From CBDCME01 sp965218865 (GTDB taxonomy: Bacteria; Pseudomonadota; Alphaproteobacteria; JAAXGF01), in NCBI GenBank assembly GCA_965218865.1, contig CBDCME010000010.1:62001-126000 (forward strand): DNA of 64,000 bases, written 5' to 3'. The notes below the pieces were generated by a model. The model saw only the letters and a list, made by a program, of their open reading frames with translations. It was not told where the DNA came from and searched no databases. Every line of letters begins with the position of its first letter. Position 1 is the first letter of the stretch. Positions 1-8,389 of this stretch are shown in pieces. A program made the position numbers and the translations under genes.

Positions 1-144
1 TGGTTCGGCGCCATCGGGAACCCGTCCGGTGCCGGCTTCGGGGATTCGTTCCGGCGCCTTTGGAAGGGGGGAAGCACGGCCAATGGTTCGGCGCCATCGG
101 GAACCCGTCCGGTGCCGGCTTCGGGGATTCGTTCCGGCGCCTTT
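1..144. repeat. 61-bp tandem direct repeat (two copies, 83-bp period)
   Basis: Positions 1-61 and 84-144 are identical over 61 bases and begin TGGTTCGGCGCC. They are separated by 22 bp, and the first copy may extend left of the window. The period of 83 is not a multiple of three, so the copies cannot both be read in the comEC frame. The repeat overlaps the apparent 5' end of comEC and makes its true start uncertain. Confidence 0.9.
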
Positions 145-536
145 CGAGAGCGGGTCCGGCGGCGCTCATCGGCTTTTTACGCCGAACGGCCGAGGCCGAG
201 AACGAACGATGGTTCCTTTGGTGTCCGGTGGGTCTCGGTGTCGGCGTCGCGGCTTATTTCAGCCTTGGCGAGGAACCCGCGGCGTGGGCCGGCGCCGTGG
301 CCACCGCCGTCGCCTTTATCGCCTTTATGCTGGTGCCCCGGTGGACCCTCGTGGGGCTGGCGGCGCTCGCGACCCTGACCGTCGCCGTCGGTTTCTCGGC
401 AGCGCAGTTTCGGACCGGCCGGGTCGCGGCGCCCATTCTTCCGCGAGATCTGGATTACACCGTCGTCGTCGGCAGGGTCGGCGAGGTATCGCCCCGGCCT
501 CGTGGCCAGCGGCTCTTATTGGATCAGCTACGGTAG
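60..536 (+). pseudogene. comEC: ComEC/Rec2 competence protein, N-terminal fragment
   Basis: The frame gives the usual alphaproteobacterial ComEC N-terminus: an AENERWFLW segment, hydrophobic helices, then the start of the OB-like DUF4131 region (YTVVVGRVGEV and RGQRLLLDQL). It then stops at 534-536, where comEC normally runs for several hundred more residues. The matching C-terminal part lies at about 8390-9346 in the same orientation, so the gene is split by roughly 7.9 kb. ComEC is the inner-membrane channel for DNA uptake, so natural transformation by this locus should be lost. The start is unclear; TTG at 60 is the earliest in-frame candidate and a tandem repeat overlaps it. Confidence 0.75.
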
Positions 537-700
537 CATTTCAGGCCGTTTCAACGAATACCGCGCGGACGTGATAACGCACTGCGATAGAACGAGAATT
601 CTGGTATTGTCATTTCATGCCGTTTCGTTATAATTCACCCCAAGCCACGTCTCGCGTGTACCTTTTCTGTACCTTTTTCAAAAATCAGCTTCGGTTGGCG

Positions 701-1888
701 ATGCCTCAAATCAAGTTCACGGACCGCAAAATTGCGAACCTTCCGAAGCCGGATCGGGGCCAGATGGATTATTTCGACGCTGGCGACCGGGGCTTCGGTT
801 GCCGGGTGGGCGTAGGCGGTTCGAAATCGTGGTTCGTGAAATACGTCTACCACGGCAAGCAACGTCGGATCACCGTTGGCCGGTATCCGGCGACTGGTCT
901 CGCCGAGGCACGCAAATTGGCGCTCGCTGTCAAGCATGGGGTCTCCACCGACATTGACCCGGCAGGCGAGAAACAGGCGAGACGCGCGGCTCCCACACTG
1001 AGGCAATTGGCGTCCGAATACCTTGAGCGGCACGCGAAGAAGAAGAAACGCTCTTGGCGCGAAGATGAGCGGATCATCAACAAATACCTCAAGGATTGGC
1101 ACGACCGCCGAGTTGCGGACATAACCCGGCGGGAGGTTATCGCCTTGCTCGACGACATTGCCGACCGTGCGCCAGCGATGGCGAACCGCGTCTTGAGCTT
1201 GATCAGAAAACTTTTCAACTTCGGCCTGAAGCGGGAGCGCGTTGCAACGAACCCGGCCCAACAGATCGATAAACCAGGCCATGAGGTATCTCGGGACCGA
1301 ATTTACGACCAGGACGAGATACGACGCCTTTGGGCGGCGTTCGAGGGCACTTACGGTGGCCTTTACAAGTTGATCTTGATCACAGGCCAGCGGCAGGCCG
1401 AGGTTGCCGGCATGAGATGGCAGGAACTCGATCTTGAGAAACGCATATGGACTGTTCCGGCGGAACGGATGAAGAGTAAGTGCGTTCACATGGTGCCGTT
1501 GTCTGATTTGGCCGTTGAGGTGCTGGCCTCGAAACCACCGATATCGACCGAGTATGTTTTCGCCTCGCCGAGGAAACACGGGGGCCCGATTTCAAGTTTC
1601 GGGGACGCGGCAATCCGGGTTAAGAGAATTTCCGGGATCCCCGATTTCCGAAGCCATGACCTTCGCAGAACGTGCGGAAGTGGGATTACGGCGCTTGGTT
1701 TCTCGCGGTTTATCATGGATCGCGTGTTGGGCCATCTCGAACCGGGAGTCGGCGCCCGATACGACCGGCACGACTATCAGCGGGAGAAATCGGCCGCGCT
1801 GGGTGCGTGGCGGCGGCACCTGCAAGAAATATTGTCCGGCGGCGGGGCAGGGGATACGAACGTGGTTTCGATCAAAGATGCACAGTAA
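701..1888 (+). CDS. Tyrosine recombinase / site-specific integrase (DUF4102 type)
   Basis: A 395-aa integrase of the P4/CTX family found on genomic islands. An N-terminal DUF4102 arm-binding domain (residues 1-95, with FTDRKIANLPKP and KYVYHGKQRRITVGRYP) is followed by a SAM-like core-binding domain (100-190) and a catalytic domain. Visible catalytic residues are R231 (TGQRQAEVAG), a lysine near 258-260, H319 and R322 (SHDLRR), H345 (LGHLEPG) and nucleophile Y354 (ARYDRH). ATG at 701 matches the family start; an upstream in-frame extension lacks family sequence. It follows the comEC break immediately, as an island integrase at one end would. No tRNA or att duplication is visible. Confidence 0.93.
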   Translation: MPQIKFTDRKIANLPKPDRGQMDYFDAGDRGFGCRVGVGGSKSWFVKYVYHGKQRRITVGRYPATGLAEARKLALAVKHGVSTDIDPAGEKQARRAAPTLRQLASEYLERHAKKKKRSWREDERIINKYLKDWHDRRVADITRREVIALLDDIADRAPAMANRVLSLIRKLFNFGLKRERVATNPAQQIDKPGHEVSRDRIYDQDEIRRLWAAFEGTYGGLYKLILITGQRQAEVAGMRWQELDLEKRIWTVPAERMKSKCVHMVPLSDLAVEVLASKPPISTEYVFASPRKHGGPISSFGDAAIRVKRISGIPDFRSHDLRRTCGSGITALGFSRFIMDRVLGHLEPGVGARYDRHDYQREKSAALGAWRRHLQEILSGGGAGDTNVVSIKDAQ

Positions 1889-1918
1889 AATCGCATAGGC
1901 GCGGCTAGGGTAACGACG

Positions 1919-3463
1919 TTGTTCATCTTCGCCATCGGGATCGGCGTGCTGGCACTCGCGGTTCTGTTCGTACTCGACGTGACGCAGACCGCGGATGCGG
2001 TTCGGCGGAATTACCCGGTCGTTGGCCGGTTCCGAAATTTGTTTTCGAAGCTGGGTGAGTTCTTCCGCCAGTACTTCTTTGCCATGGACCGCGAGGAGAT
2101 GCCGTTCAATCGGGCCGAACGCGAATGGGCCTACCGGGCGGCCAAGGGCGGCAGCAACACGGTTCCCTTCGGATCGACCAAGAGCCTATCGCCGCACGGC
2201 ACGGCGATCTTCGTCAACTGCCCGTTTCCCACCCTGGAGCGGGACGCGGCGGAGACCCAGCCGCTCAGGATCGGTCCCTACTGCGAGACCCCTTATGATG
2301 CGCCGTCGGTATTCAACATTTCGGGCATGAGCTTCGGCGCCATCTCGACGCCGGCGGTTCGTGCCCTCTCCCGCGGCGCCAAGAAGGCGAACTGCTGGAT
2401 GAACACCGGGGAAGGCGCGTTGTCGCCCTATCACCTCGAGGGCGGCTGCGACATCGTGTTTCAGATCGGCACCGCCTATTACGGCGTGCGCAACCCGGAC
2501 GGACGGCTCAGCGACGACAGGCTGAGGGAGATCGCCAGCCACGAGCAGGTGCGGATGTTCGAGATCAAACTCAGCCAGGGGGCGAAACCTGGCAAGGGCG
2601 GAATCCTGCCAGGCGGCAAGGTCACCCGAGAAATCTCGGAGATTCGGGGCATTCCCGAGGGCGAGGACTCCATATCGCCCAACCGCCACCCCGAGATCAA
2701 TTCAGTCGAGGATCTGTTGAAATTCATCGACCATGTTCGACGGACAACCGGTAAGCCCGTCGGCTTCAAGTCGGTCGTCGGCGCCTATGGTTGGCTCATC
2801 TCGCTGTGTCGGGAGATTCACCTCCGCGGTATCGAGAGCGCGCCAGACTTCATCACCGTCGACAGCGGCGACGGCGGCACCGGCGCCGCCCCAATGCCGC
2901 TGATGGACAACGTCGGCCTGCTGATTCGGGAATCACTGCCTATGGTCGCCGACATCCTTCATGCGCACGGCCTGCGCGAACGCATCCGCCTGATCGCGTC
3001 GGGCAAGCTAATCACGCCTTCAGGCGTCGCCTGGGCGCTGTGTGCGGGTGCCGATTTCGTCACGTCCGCGCGCGGCTTCATGTTCTCGCTCGGCTGCATC
3101 CAGGCGATGAAGTGCAACATGAACACCTGCCCTATCGGGATCACGACCCATATCCCGCGGCTTCAGCGCGGCCTTGACCCAGCCGACAAGGCGGTCAAGG
3201 TCGCCAATTACTGCCAAAACCTCGTTCACGAAGTGGAGACCATCGCCCATTCCTGCGGGGTCGCTGAGCCAAGACGGCTCAAGCGTTACCACGTCCGCAT
3301 TGTGCAGGCGAATGGCACGTCGGTGCCGCTTGACGTTCTGAAACCTTGGCCCGACTGCCCCGGCGACCTGACGGTGATCGACCGGCACGCGGGCCCGGCG
3401 GTGCCAAGTGCCACTGCGGCGGTCGCGATTCGCCCCCCAGGCGGTGTTCCCGAGGAAGCGTGA
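1919..3463 (+). CDS. FMN-binding glutamate synthase family protein (GltB2 domain)
   Basis: A 514-aa protein with one N-terminal membrane helix (residues 1-22) and a stand-alone glutamate-synthase FMN/Fe-S domain. Family motifs are SVFNISGMSFGAIS, MNTGEGALSPYH, EIKLSQGAKPGKGG, HPEINSVEDL, TVDSGDGGTGAAP and the cysteine-bearing CNMNTCPIGITT. It lacks the glutaminase domain of true GltB, so the substrate is unknown; relatives are annotated as FMN-dependent oxidoreductases. The start is TTG at 1919, 30 bp after the integrase stop, with no convincing ribosome-binding site, so the 5' end may have been altered by the insertion. EamA follows within 10 bp. Confidence 0.88.
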   Translation: MFIFAIGIGVLALAVLFVLDVTQTADAVRRNYPVVGRFRNLFSKLGEFFRQYFFAMDREEMPFNRAEREWAYRAAKGGSNTVPFGSTKSLSPHGTAIFVNCPFPTLERDAAETQPLRIGPYCETPYDAPSVFNISGMSFGAISTPAVRALSRGAKKANCWMNTGEGALSPYHLEGGCDIVFQIGTAYYGVRNPDGRLSDDRLREIASHEQVRMFEIKLSQGAKPGKGGILPGGKVTREISEIRGIPEGEDSISPNRHPEINSVEDLLKFIDHVRRTTGKPVGFKSVVGAYGWLISLCREIHLRGIESAPDFITVDSGDGGTGAAPMPLMDNVGLLIRESLPMVADILHAHGLRERIRLIASGKLITPSGVAWALCAGADFVTSARGFMFSLGCIQAMKCNMNTCPIGITTHIPRLQRGLDPADKAVKVANYCQNLVHEVETIAHSCGVAEPRRLKRYHVRIVQANGTSVPLDVLKPWPDCPGDLTVIDRHAGPAVPSATAAVAIRPPGGVPEEA

Positions 3464-3473
3464 GGCCAGCCCG

Positions 3474-4484
3474 ATGGGAGCTCGAATTCCCGGACCGGTT
3501 TATCTCTGGATCTCGATTCTCGTGTTCGCGGCTTCCAATTCGATCGTTCGGATTCTGAGCGACCTGGGTGCCATGCACCCAATCGAGGGCCGCAACGCCA
3601 TATGGTTCTGCAATCTACTGTTCGCGGGGAATGCCTGCGCGGTGGCCGTGATGTTCTTGGTTTACCACCGGCAATGGACCCCGCAAACGCTGCGCCGCCT
3701 GTCCCGGTCGGACTGGATCAAGCTGTTGATTCTGTCGCTATTGACCAGCGGTATCGCACCTTGGCTCTTCTTCACCGCCATAGAGAACACGATGGTGACC
3801 AGCGTGGTACTGGTCAGCCAGCTCGAACCACCGCTCGTGCTCGGGTTGGCGTGGCTGGTGTTCAAGGAGCAGATCGGTCGATGGGCGGTGGTCGGCACCG
3901 CGTTGTCGCTGTTCGGCGTGGCGCTGTCGGTGTTGCTGCAGCCCTCGTCGGAAGGCCTGATGATCGGCAAGGGCGAGATCAGCGCTGCCGGGGCCGCCGT
4001 GGTCTACGCGATCTCCACGATCATCGCTAAGCCGCTCCTGAAGAAGGTACCCACAGGAATTTTTTCGGTGGTCCGGATCGGGGTCGGTACGATCGTGTTT
4101 TTCATCGCCGCATCCCATCTGTACGGACCCGAGCACTTCACCGACCTGACGTCGCCGTTTCTTTGGCAATTGATGCTGGTCTACGGCGGAATCGTCATCG
4201 TCGGCGGGCAGCTCGCATGGTACGCGGGCCTTAGGTCGACGCGCTACATCGACGTGTCCCTGGCGACATCGGCGACGCCGATCGCCGGTGTCCTCGGCGC
4301 CTACTTGATTCTCGGCGAGCAGCCGATGATTGCTCATTACATCGGTGGCGCGGTGCTCATGATCGGTATCGCGATCTGCCTGCTCGGTGGGCGCAAGGAA
4401 TTTGTGGCGGCCGGCAATGAGACGCCGGTGTCCGCACCGTCGTCGCTTGCGGCCGAGTGCCGAGCTGGATTCAAGGGTGTCTGA
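3474..4484 (+). CDS. EamA/DMT-family transporter
   Basis: A 336-aa inner-membrane protein with about ten predicted helices in two EamA repeats, each ending in a typical signature (SQLEPPLVLGLAWLVFKEQ in the first, ATSATPIAGVLGAYLILGEQ in the second). Such transporters carry metabolites or drugs by proton exchange; the substrate cannot be read from sequence. ATG at 3474 is chosen because it starts the first helix (GPVYLWISILVF). It follows the glutamate-synthase-like gene by about 10 bp and is likely co-transcribed with it. Confidence 0.88.
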   Translation: MGARIPGPVYLWISILVFAASNSIVRILSDLGAMHPIEGRNAIWFCNLLFAGNACAVAVMFLVYHRQWTPQTLRRLSRSDWIKLLILSLLTSGIAPWLFFTAIENTMVTSVVLVSQLEPPLVLGLAWLVFKEQIGRWAVVGTALSLFGVALSVLLQPSSEGLMIGKGEISAAGAAVVYAISTIIAKPLLKKVPTGIFSVVRIGVGTIVFFIAASHLYGPEHFTDLTSPFLWQLMLVYGGIVIVGGQLAWYAGLRSTRYIDVSLATSATPIAGVLGAYLILGEQPMIAHYIGGAVLMIGIAICLLGGRKEFVAAGNETPVSAPSSLAAECRAGFKGV

Positions 4485-4586
4485 TTATGTCCGGAGCAAC
4501 CCAATCGTATCTACCGGTCCGTCTCGACAGAGCGTGATCGGACACCGCACCAATTTGGTGAACCAACCGACACGGAGGATGAACAG

Positions 4587-5135
4587 ATGTTTCGAGTTTC
4601 CAAATTAAATGAATGGATTGCTATCGTGCTGCAAGGAAACAAGCGTTGGGAATGGGCGCCGATCTTGCTGGCGCGGGTCTCGCTCGGCGTGTTATTCGCC
4701 ATCTCGGGCGGCAACAAGCTGTTCGTCGCCGAACACCACGCCGCGTTGGTAAAGACGATGGTCGAAGCCCAAATTCCGTTCCCGGAATTCACCTCGGTCT
4801 TCCTGGCTTCTGTCGAGCTGTTCGGCGGATTGTTCCTGATCGTCGGGCTTCTATCGACCTTCTGCGCCATCGCGCTGACGATCGCCATGATCGTGGCCAT
4901 CATCACGGTCGAGGTCCACACCATTCCCTCAGGTCTTTCATTCCTCGATTGGCTCGACTACTTCCTCTATCTGCCGCAGGTCATGTACGTCGTGATCTTC
5001 CTTTGGCTGATGGTCTCGGGTCCCGGCCCGGTAAGCCTCGACAGCTATCTCGCCCGCTCGCTCGAGCGCGTGTCGGGCGGCGCGGCTCGCATGGCTCGTG
5101 CGGCTCCCGCGGCTTGTCCTAACCTGGCGAGTTGA
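4587..5135 (+). CDS. DoxX family membrane protein
   Basis: A 182-aa protein with four hydrophobic helices and the DoxX pattern LARVSLGVLFAISGGNKLF near residues 28-46, then VELFGGLFLIVGLLSTFCA. DoxX proteins are small quinone- or thiol-linked membrane proteins of mostly uncertain function. The start at 4587 has a good ribosome-binding site (GGAGG about 8 bases upstream). It ends 70 bp before an IS630 element. Confidence 0.85.
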   Translation: MFRVSKLNEWIAIVLQGNKRWEWAPILLARVSLGVLFAISGGNKLFVAEHHAALVKTMVEAQIPFPEFTSVFLASVELFGGLFLIVGLLSTFCAIALTIAMIVAIITVEVHTIPSGLSFLDWLDYFLYLPQVMYVVIFLWLMVSGPGPVSLDSYLARSLERVSGGAARMARAAPAACPNLAS

Positions 5136-5204
5136 TCGGCCCATTTCGTATGGATCGTTGCCGGGCGTGGAATTATCGCTACGCCCGGGGAAATGAACAT
5201 CTTA

Positions 5205-6372
5205 TACCAACCGCCCCAGAGTTTGACTCGCGCAAAGGTTTACACGCTAGGTTTTGTGTGATTCAAGGTTGTTGGCAACAAGGGAGTGTGTTCAATGCCA
5301 ACGATTCCTTTGCGAAACGACTTTGATGCTGAAAGAGTCCGTGTTCTTGCGGCACGGAGCGATGATGGGAACCAGGCGCGACGGCTTTTGTCGATGGCGG
5401 CCATCTACGATGGGATGGATCGAGCGTGCGCGGCGGGTATTGGCGGCATGGATCGGCAGACGTTGCGGGACTGGGTTCACCGGTTCAACGCGGGAGGTCC
5501 GGCCGGTCTGATCGACCGCAAGCCGAACGGGGCGTTGCGTCGGTTGACGCCGTCGCAAATGGCGGCGCTTTCGCGGGCTATCGAGGCCGGTCCCGATCCC
5601 GAACGGGATGGGGTCGTGCGCTGGCGCTGCATCGATCTCAAGCAACTGATCCGAACGCGCTTCGGCGTGGACTATCACGAGCGGAGCGTCGGCAAGCTGC
5701 TGGCCGCGCTCGGGTTCTCGCATATTTCCGCGCGCCCGCGCCACGTCGGCCAGGATGCGCGGGCACAGGAGGAATTTAAAAAAAAGTTTTCCCGAACACT
5801 TGGCGAAAATCGTAGCGGCACAGCCACCGGACACGCCCATCGAGGTTTGGTTTCAAGATGAAATGCGCGTCGGCCAGAAGAACAGCCTGGTGCGCCAGTG
5901 GGCCCCAAAGGGATCGCGCCCGCGCCAGGTCAAGGACCTACGGACCTCTTCGGCGTATCTCTTCGGCGCCATCTGCCCCGAGCGCGGTGAGGGCGCGGCG
6001 CTGGTCATGCCGCGCGCCAATACTGAAGCCATGGACCTGCATCTCGAGGAAATCAGCCGGGCCGTTGCCCCAAACGCCCATGCCGTCGTGCTGCTCGACC
6101 AAGCCGCATGGCACACCACTGCCAAACTCGGCATCCCGGAGAACATCTCCCTCGTGCCTTTGCCACCCAAGTCCCCGGAGCTCAATCCCGCCGAAAATGT
6201 CTGGCAATACCTCCGTCAGAACTGGCTCTCCAATCGTGTCTTCGACTCCTATGAAGCCATCGTCGAGGCCTCTTGCCAAGCCTGGAACAACCTGACCGAC
6301 CGACCTTGGAAGATCATGTCCATCGGCCTCAGAGCGTGGGCTCGCACAAGTCAATGTTAAGGGCGGTTGGTA
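5205..6372 (+). mobile_element. IS630-family element, type I, copy 1
   Basis: Bounded by perfect 12-bp inverted repeats, TACCAACCGCCC at 5205-5216 and GGGCGGTTGGTA at 6361-6372. The outermost TA may be the TA target duplication typical of IS630/Tc1-mariner elements. A nearly identical copy lies at 58645-59812. It carries a two-frame transposase. Confidence 0.92.
5295..6360 (+). CDS. IS630-family transposase (orfA/orfB, frameshifted)
   Basis: The first frame (5295-5861) encodes the winged-helix DNA-binding part. The second (in frame from about 5790 to 6360) encodes the DDE core, with D in WFQDEMRVGQ, D in LLDQAAWH and E in LNPAENVWQYLRQN. The join lies at 5778-5793, in a run of eight A, one G and four T, where AQEEFKKKF should continue to PEHLAKIVAAQ. 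This needs a +1 (or -2) shift. The duplicate at 58.7 kb has the same arrangement, so the shift may be programmed; a defective element spread in trans is the alternative. Start ATG 5295 opens MPTIPLRNDFDAERV. Confidence 0.85.
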
Positions 6373-6802
6373 TTAATCCGGGTCTCGACTGGAAAACCCC
6401 GGAAAACCTGGAATCCGTAGGCCAAATCGGTCGAAATCCCTCGTGGTGGGTCTCGGGGGCGACACGCTTTTAAGGGCCGGAAATTTCGGAACGGGTCCTT
6501 TTATCCTGGGGAGTCAGGGGTAAGAACCTATCCGCCCCCAACCCCCACCGGGGGGGTGTGCCGAACCGATACCCTTTAGGCACCTCTGTACAGGCTCGAA
6601 GTCAGAATAGCTCAATGAAAGCAATTGCTTACGCGCAGAATGTTCCAATAATGTGTCATATTGGACATTATGCGGCAACTTCGCTGATTGTCCCGCCTTA
6701 TCAATGGATTAGCGTGTCGCCAATTGCCCCTATAGGTGGCAAAACCACTCAATCACTGACGACACCCCGCATGTGGTATGCCCACTGTCCCCATGCAACC
6801 CC
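6373..6802. other. Intergenic region upstream of the clamp-like gene
   Basis: About 430 bp with no convincing gene. A C/G hairpin (CCCCCACC/GGGGGGGT) lies near 6535-6557. An imperfect inverted repeat (TGTTCCAATA at 6641-6650 and TATTGGACA at 6659-6667) lies about 140 bp upstream of the next gene and could be an operator. The stretch is more AT-rich than its surroundings from 6600 to 6720. Confidence 0.5.
6641..6667. promoter_or_regulatory. Candidate operator: inverted repeat upstream of clamp-like gene
   Basis: TGTTCCAATA (6641-6650) is mirrored by TATTGGACA (6659-6667) around an 8-bp spacer, with one base missing in the right arm. It lies in an AT-rich stretch upstream of the clamp/ArdC genes. 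A repressor-binding role is inference. Confidence 0.35.
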
Positions 6803-7822
6803 ATGGATCAACGGATCACGACTGCCGTTCCGATCCTGGCCGGCGATGGCGAGACAAACCGTATCGCGTGGACACCACTCGCGGTCGAGGCCAAGCGCTT
6901 GCTGAAAGCCTTGAAGGCGACCAAGAGCACGTCCGTTCGGTTTTTCACCGCCCCACACGATCAAGTCGTGTTCCGGCCCGATAGCTTGGTTGATATCTCT
7001 CTTAAATATCTGCCGCCGGAGGATTTCCCGACTGCTCTTAGCCTCGGTAACTCGGCCACCATGACGGTCGATTGTGGCGAACTGCGGCGCATCCTTGAGC
7101 GCACGGCGCCGTTTATGTCGGTCGAGGAAACCCGTTATTACCTCAACGGAGTTTACCTTCACCGGCACGGCTTAAATCTTCGCGCGGTCGCCACGGATGG
7201 TCATCGGTTGGGCTTGGCGGAAACAGACCTTGTTTCGGGTATGCCGGACAAAGCCGCAAAGATTATCCTCGCATCCGCCGTGAAAATCCTGATCCGGCTA
7301 CTCAAGAAACAAAAGGTCGGCAACGTGTCCGTGGAATGGGCCAAGGATTTTGGCGGCATCGTGGCAACCGTCGCCGGCTCGACCTATCAGACCAAGGAAA
7401 TCGACGGAACGTATCCCGACTATCAGCGGGTATTGCCCGACAAGACCAAGATGCAACGGGTCTCGTTCAGCGTCGCCGATATGTTGCCGATCTTGGATCA
7501 GGCCGTGGCGATCGCGACCGACCGCGTGCCGCCCGTGAAATTCACGACCAACGGCGGAAAGACCGTCGAGGTATCGGCGCGCGCGGCCGGAGGTAGCAAG
7601 GTCGAGCAAACCATCCCCTGCGATGGCGCCTTTGATATCCCCGGCGAGGGTAAAACCCTTCGCTATCGCGCGATCGGCTTCAACGCCAAGTTTGTGGCGA
7701 GGATCCTCAAAAAGATGACGGTCCCGCAAGCCGAGTTATTCGCCAACGACGCGACGGCGCCTTGCTACCTCAACGGCGTCGGCGAATCCGAAACGGTCGT
7801 CCTGATGCCATACAGAGTCTAG
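6803..7822 (+). CDS. Sliding-clamp (DNA polymerase III beta) homologue on a mobile element
   Basis: A 339-aa DnaN-like protein. Residues from about 105 match clamp domain 2 (VEETRYYLNGVYLHRHG, LRAVATDGHRLGLAE), with DGTYPDYQRVLP at the domain 2 end and MPYRV at the C-terminus in place of the usual MPMRL. The N-terminal domain is divergent and shorter than in chromosomal DnaN (about 370 aa). Beta clamps ring DNA and tether polymerases. Its place between an integrase and ArdC suggests an element-encoded clamp, not the housekeeping copy. ATG 6803 is the likely start; an upstream in-frame start at 6773 adds ten atypical residues. Confidence 0.82.
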   Translation: MDQRITTAVPILAGDGETNRIAWTPLAVEAKRLLKALKATKSTSVRFFTAPHDQVVFRPDSLVDISLKYLPPEDFPTALSLGNSATMTVDCGELRRILERTAPFMSVEETRYYLNGVYLHRHGLNLRAVATDGHRLGLAETDLVSGMPDKAAKIILASAVKILIRLLKKQKVGNVSVEWAKDFGGIVATVAGSTYQTKEIDGTYPDYQRVLPDKTKMQRVSFSVADMLPILDQAVAIATDRVPPVKFTTNGGKTVEVSARAAGGSKVEQTIPCDGAFDIPGEGKTLRYRAIGFNAKFVARILKKMTVPQAELFANDATAPCYLNGVGESETVVLMPYRV

Positions 7823-7898
7823 TTCACTCACCAAACGGGGCCGCCCGTGCGTGAACACGGCGGCCCCCGGACATCCAACCTCTGAAAGGGAACATCGA

Positions 7899-8389
7899 AT
7901 GTCAAACCAACCTACCACGACACGTGATGTTTACCAGCGCGTGACCGATCAAATCGTTACCGCAATCGAAACCGGGGCCGCCAAGCAAGGCGATTGGCGG
8001 ATGCCCTGGCACTGTGCCGCGCAAGGCGGGAAGCAGATCAACGCGGAAAGCCGGCGCGCCTACAGCGGCATCAACCGGGCAATCACAACCATGCTCGCTC
8101 ATATGAACGGCTGGCCGAATGAATGGTGTACGTACAAGGGCTGGCAGAACGTCGGCGCTCAAGTCCGCAAGGGTGAGCACGGAACCTTGATCGTGTTCTG
8201 GAAATTCACCGAACGGCACGCGAAAGGACCGAACGGCGAAACCATCATCGGGGACGACGGCAAGCCCAAGGTCGAAACCTATCCCATGGCAGGGGTTACA
8301 CCGTATTCAACGCGGCGCAAGTCGAAGGGTACGAAGTCGAGGAAGGCGGGGTGTACCTATACCGTTCCGGGGGCGGTGGATTTCGCCTG
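7899..8389 (+). pseudogene. ArdC-like antirestriction protein, truncated and frameshifted
   Basis: The N-terminus matches the ArdC ssDNA-binding domain (DUF1738): RDVYQRVTDQIVTAIETG, then AYSGINRAI and GWQNVGAQVRKGEHGTLIVFWKF. Near 8289-8295 (GCAGGGG) the frame is lost by one base; the expected YTVFNAAQVEGYEVEEGG continues in the next frame and runs straight into ComEC sequence. ArdC proteins protect incoming plasmid or ICE DNA from restriction. The protease-like C-terminal part is missing. The start at 7899 has GAAAGGGAA upstream. The right island border lies at about 8385. Confidence 0.8.

Noticed and set aside
537..700. A tRNA or att site next to the integrase
   Set aside because: No cloverleaf or T-loop sequence is seen, and no direct repeat of this stretch was found near 8385.
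635..1579. A 314-aa minus-strand open frame opposite the integrase
   Set aside because: It is a shadow of the integrase gene, whose plus-strand frame has all domain motifs and catalytic residues.
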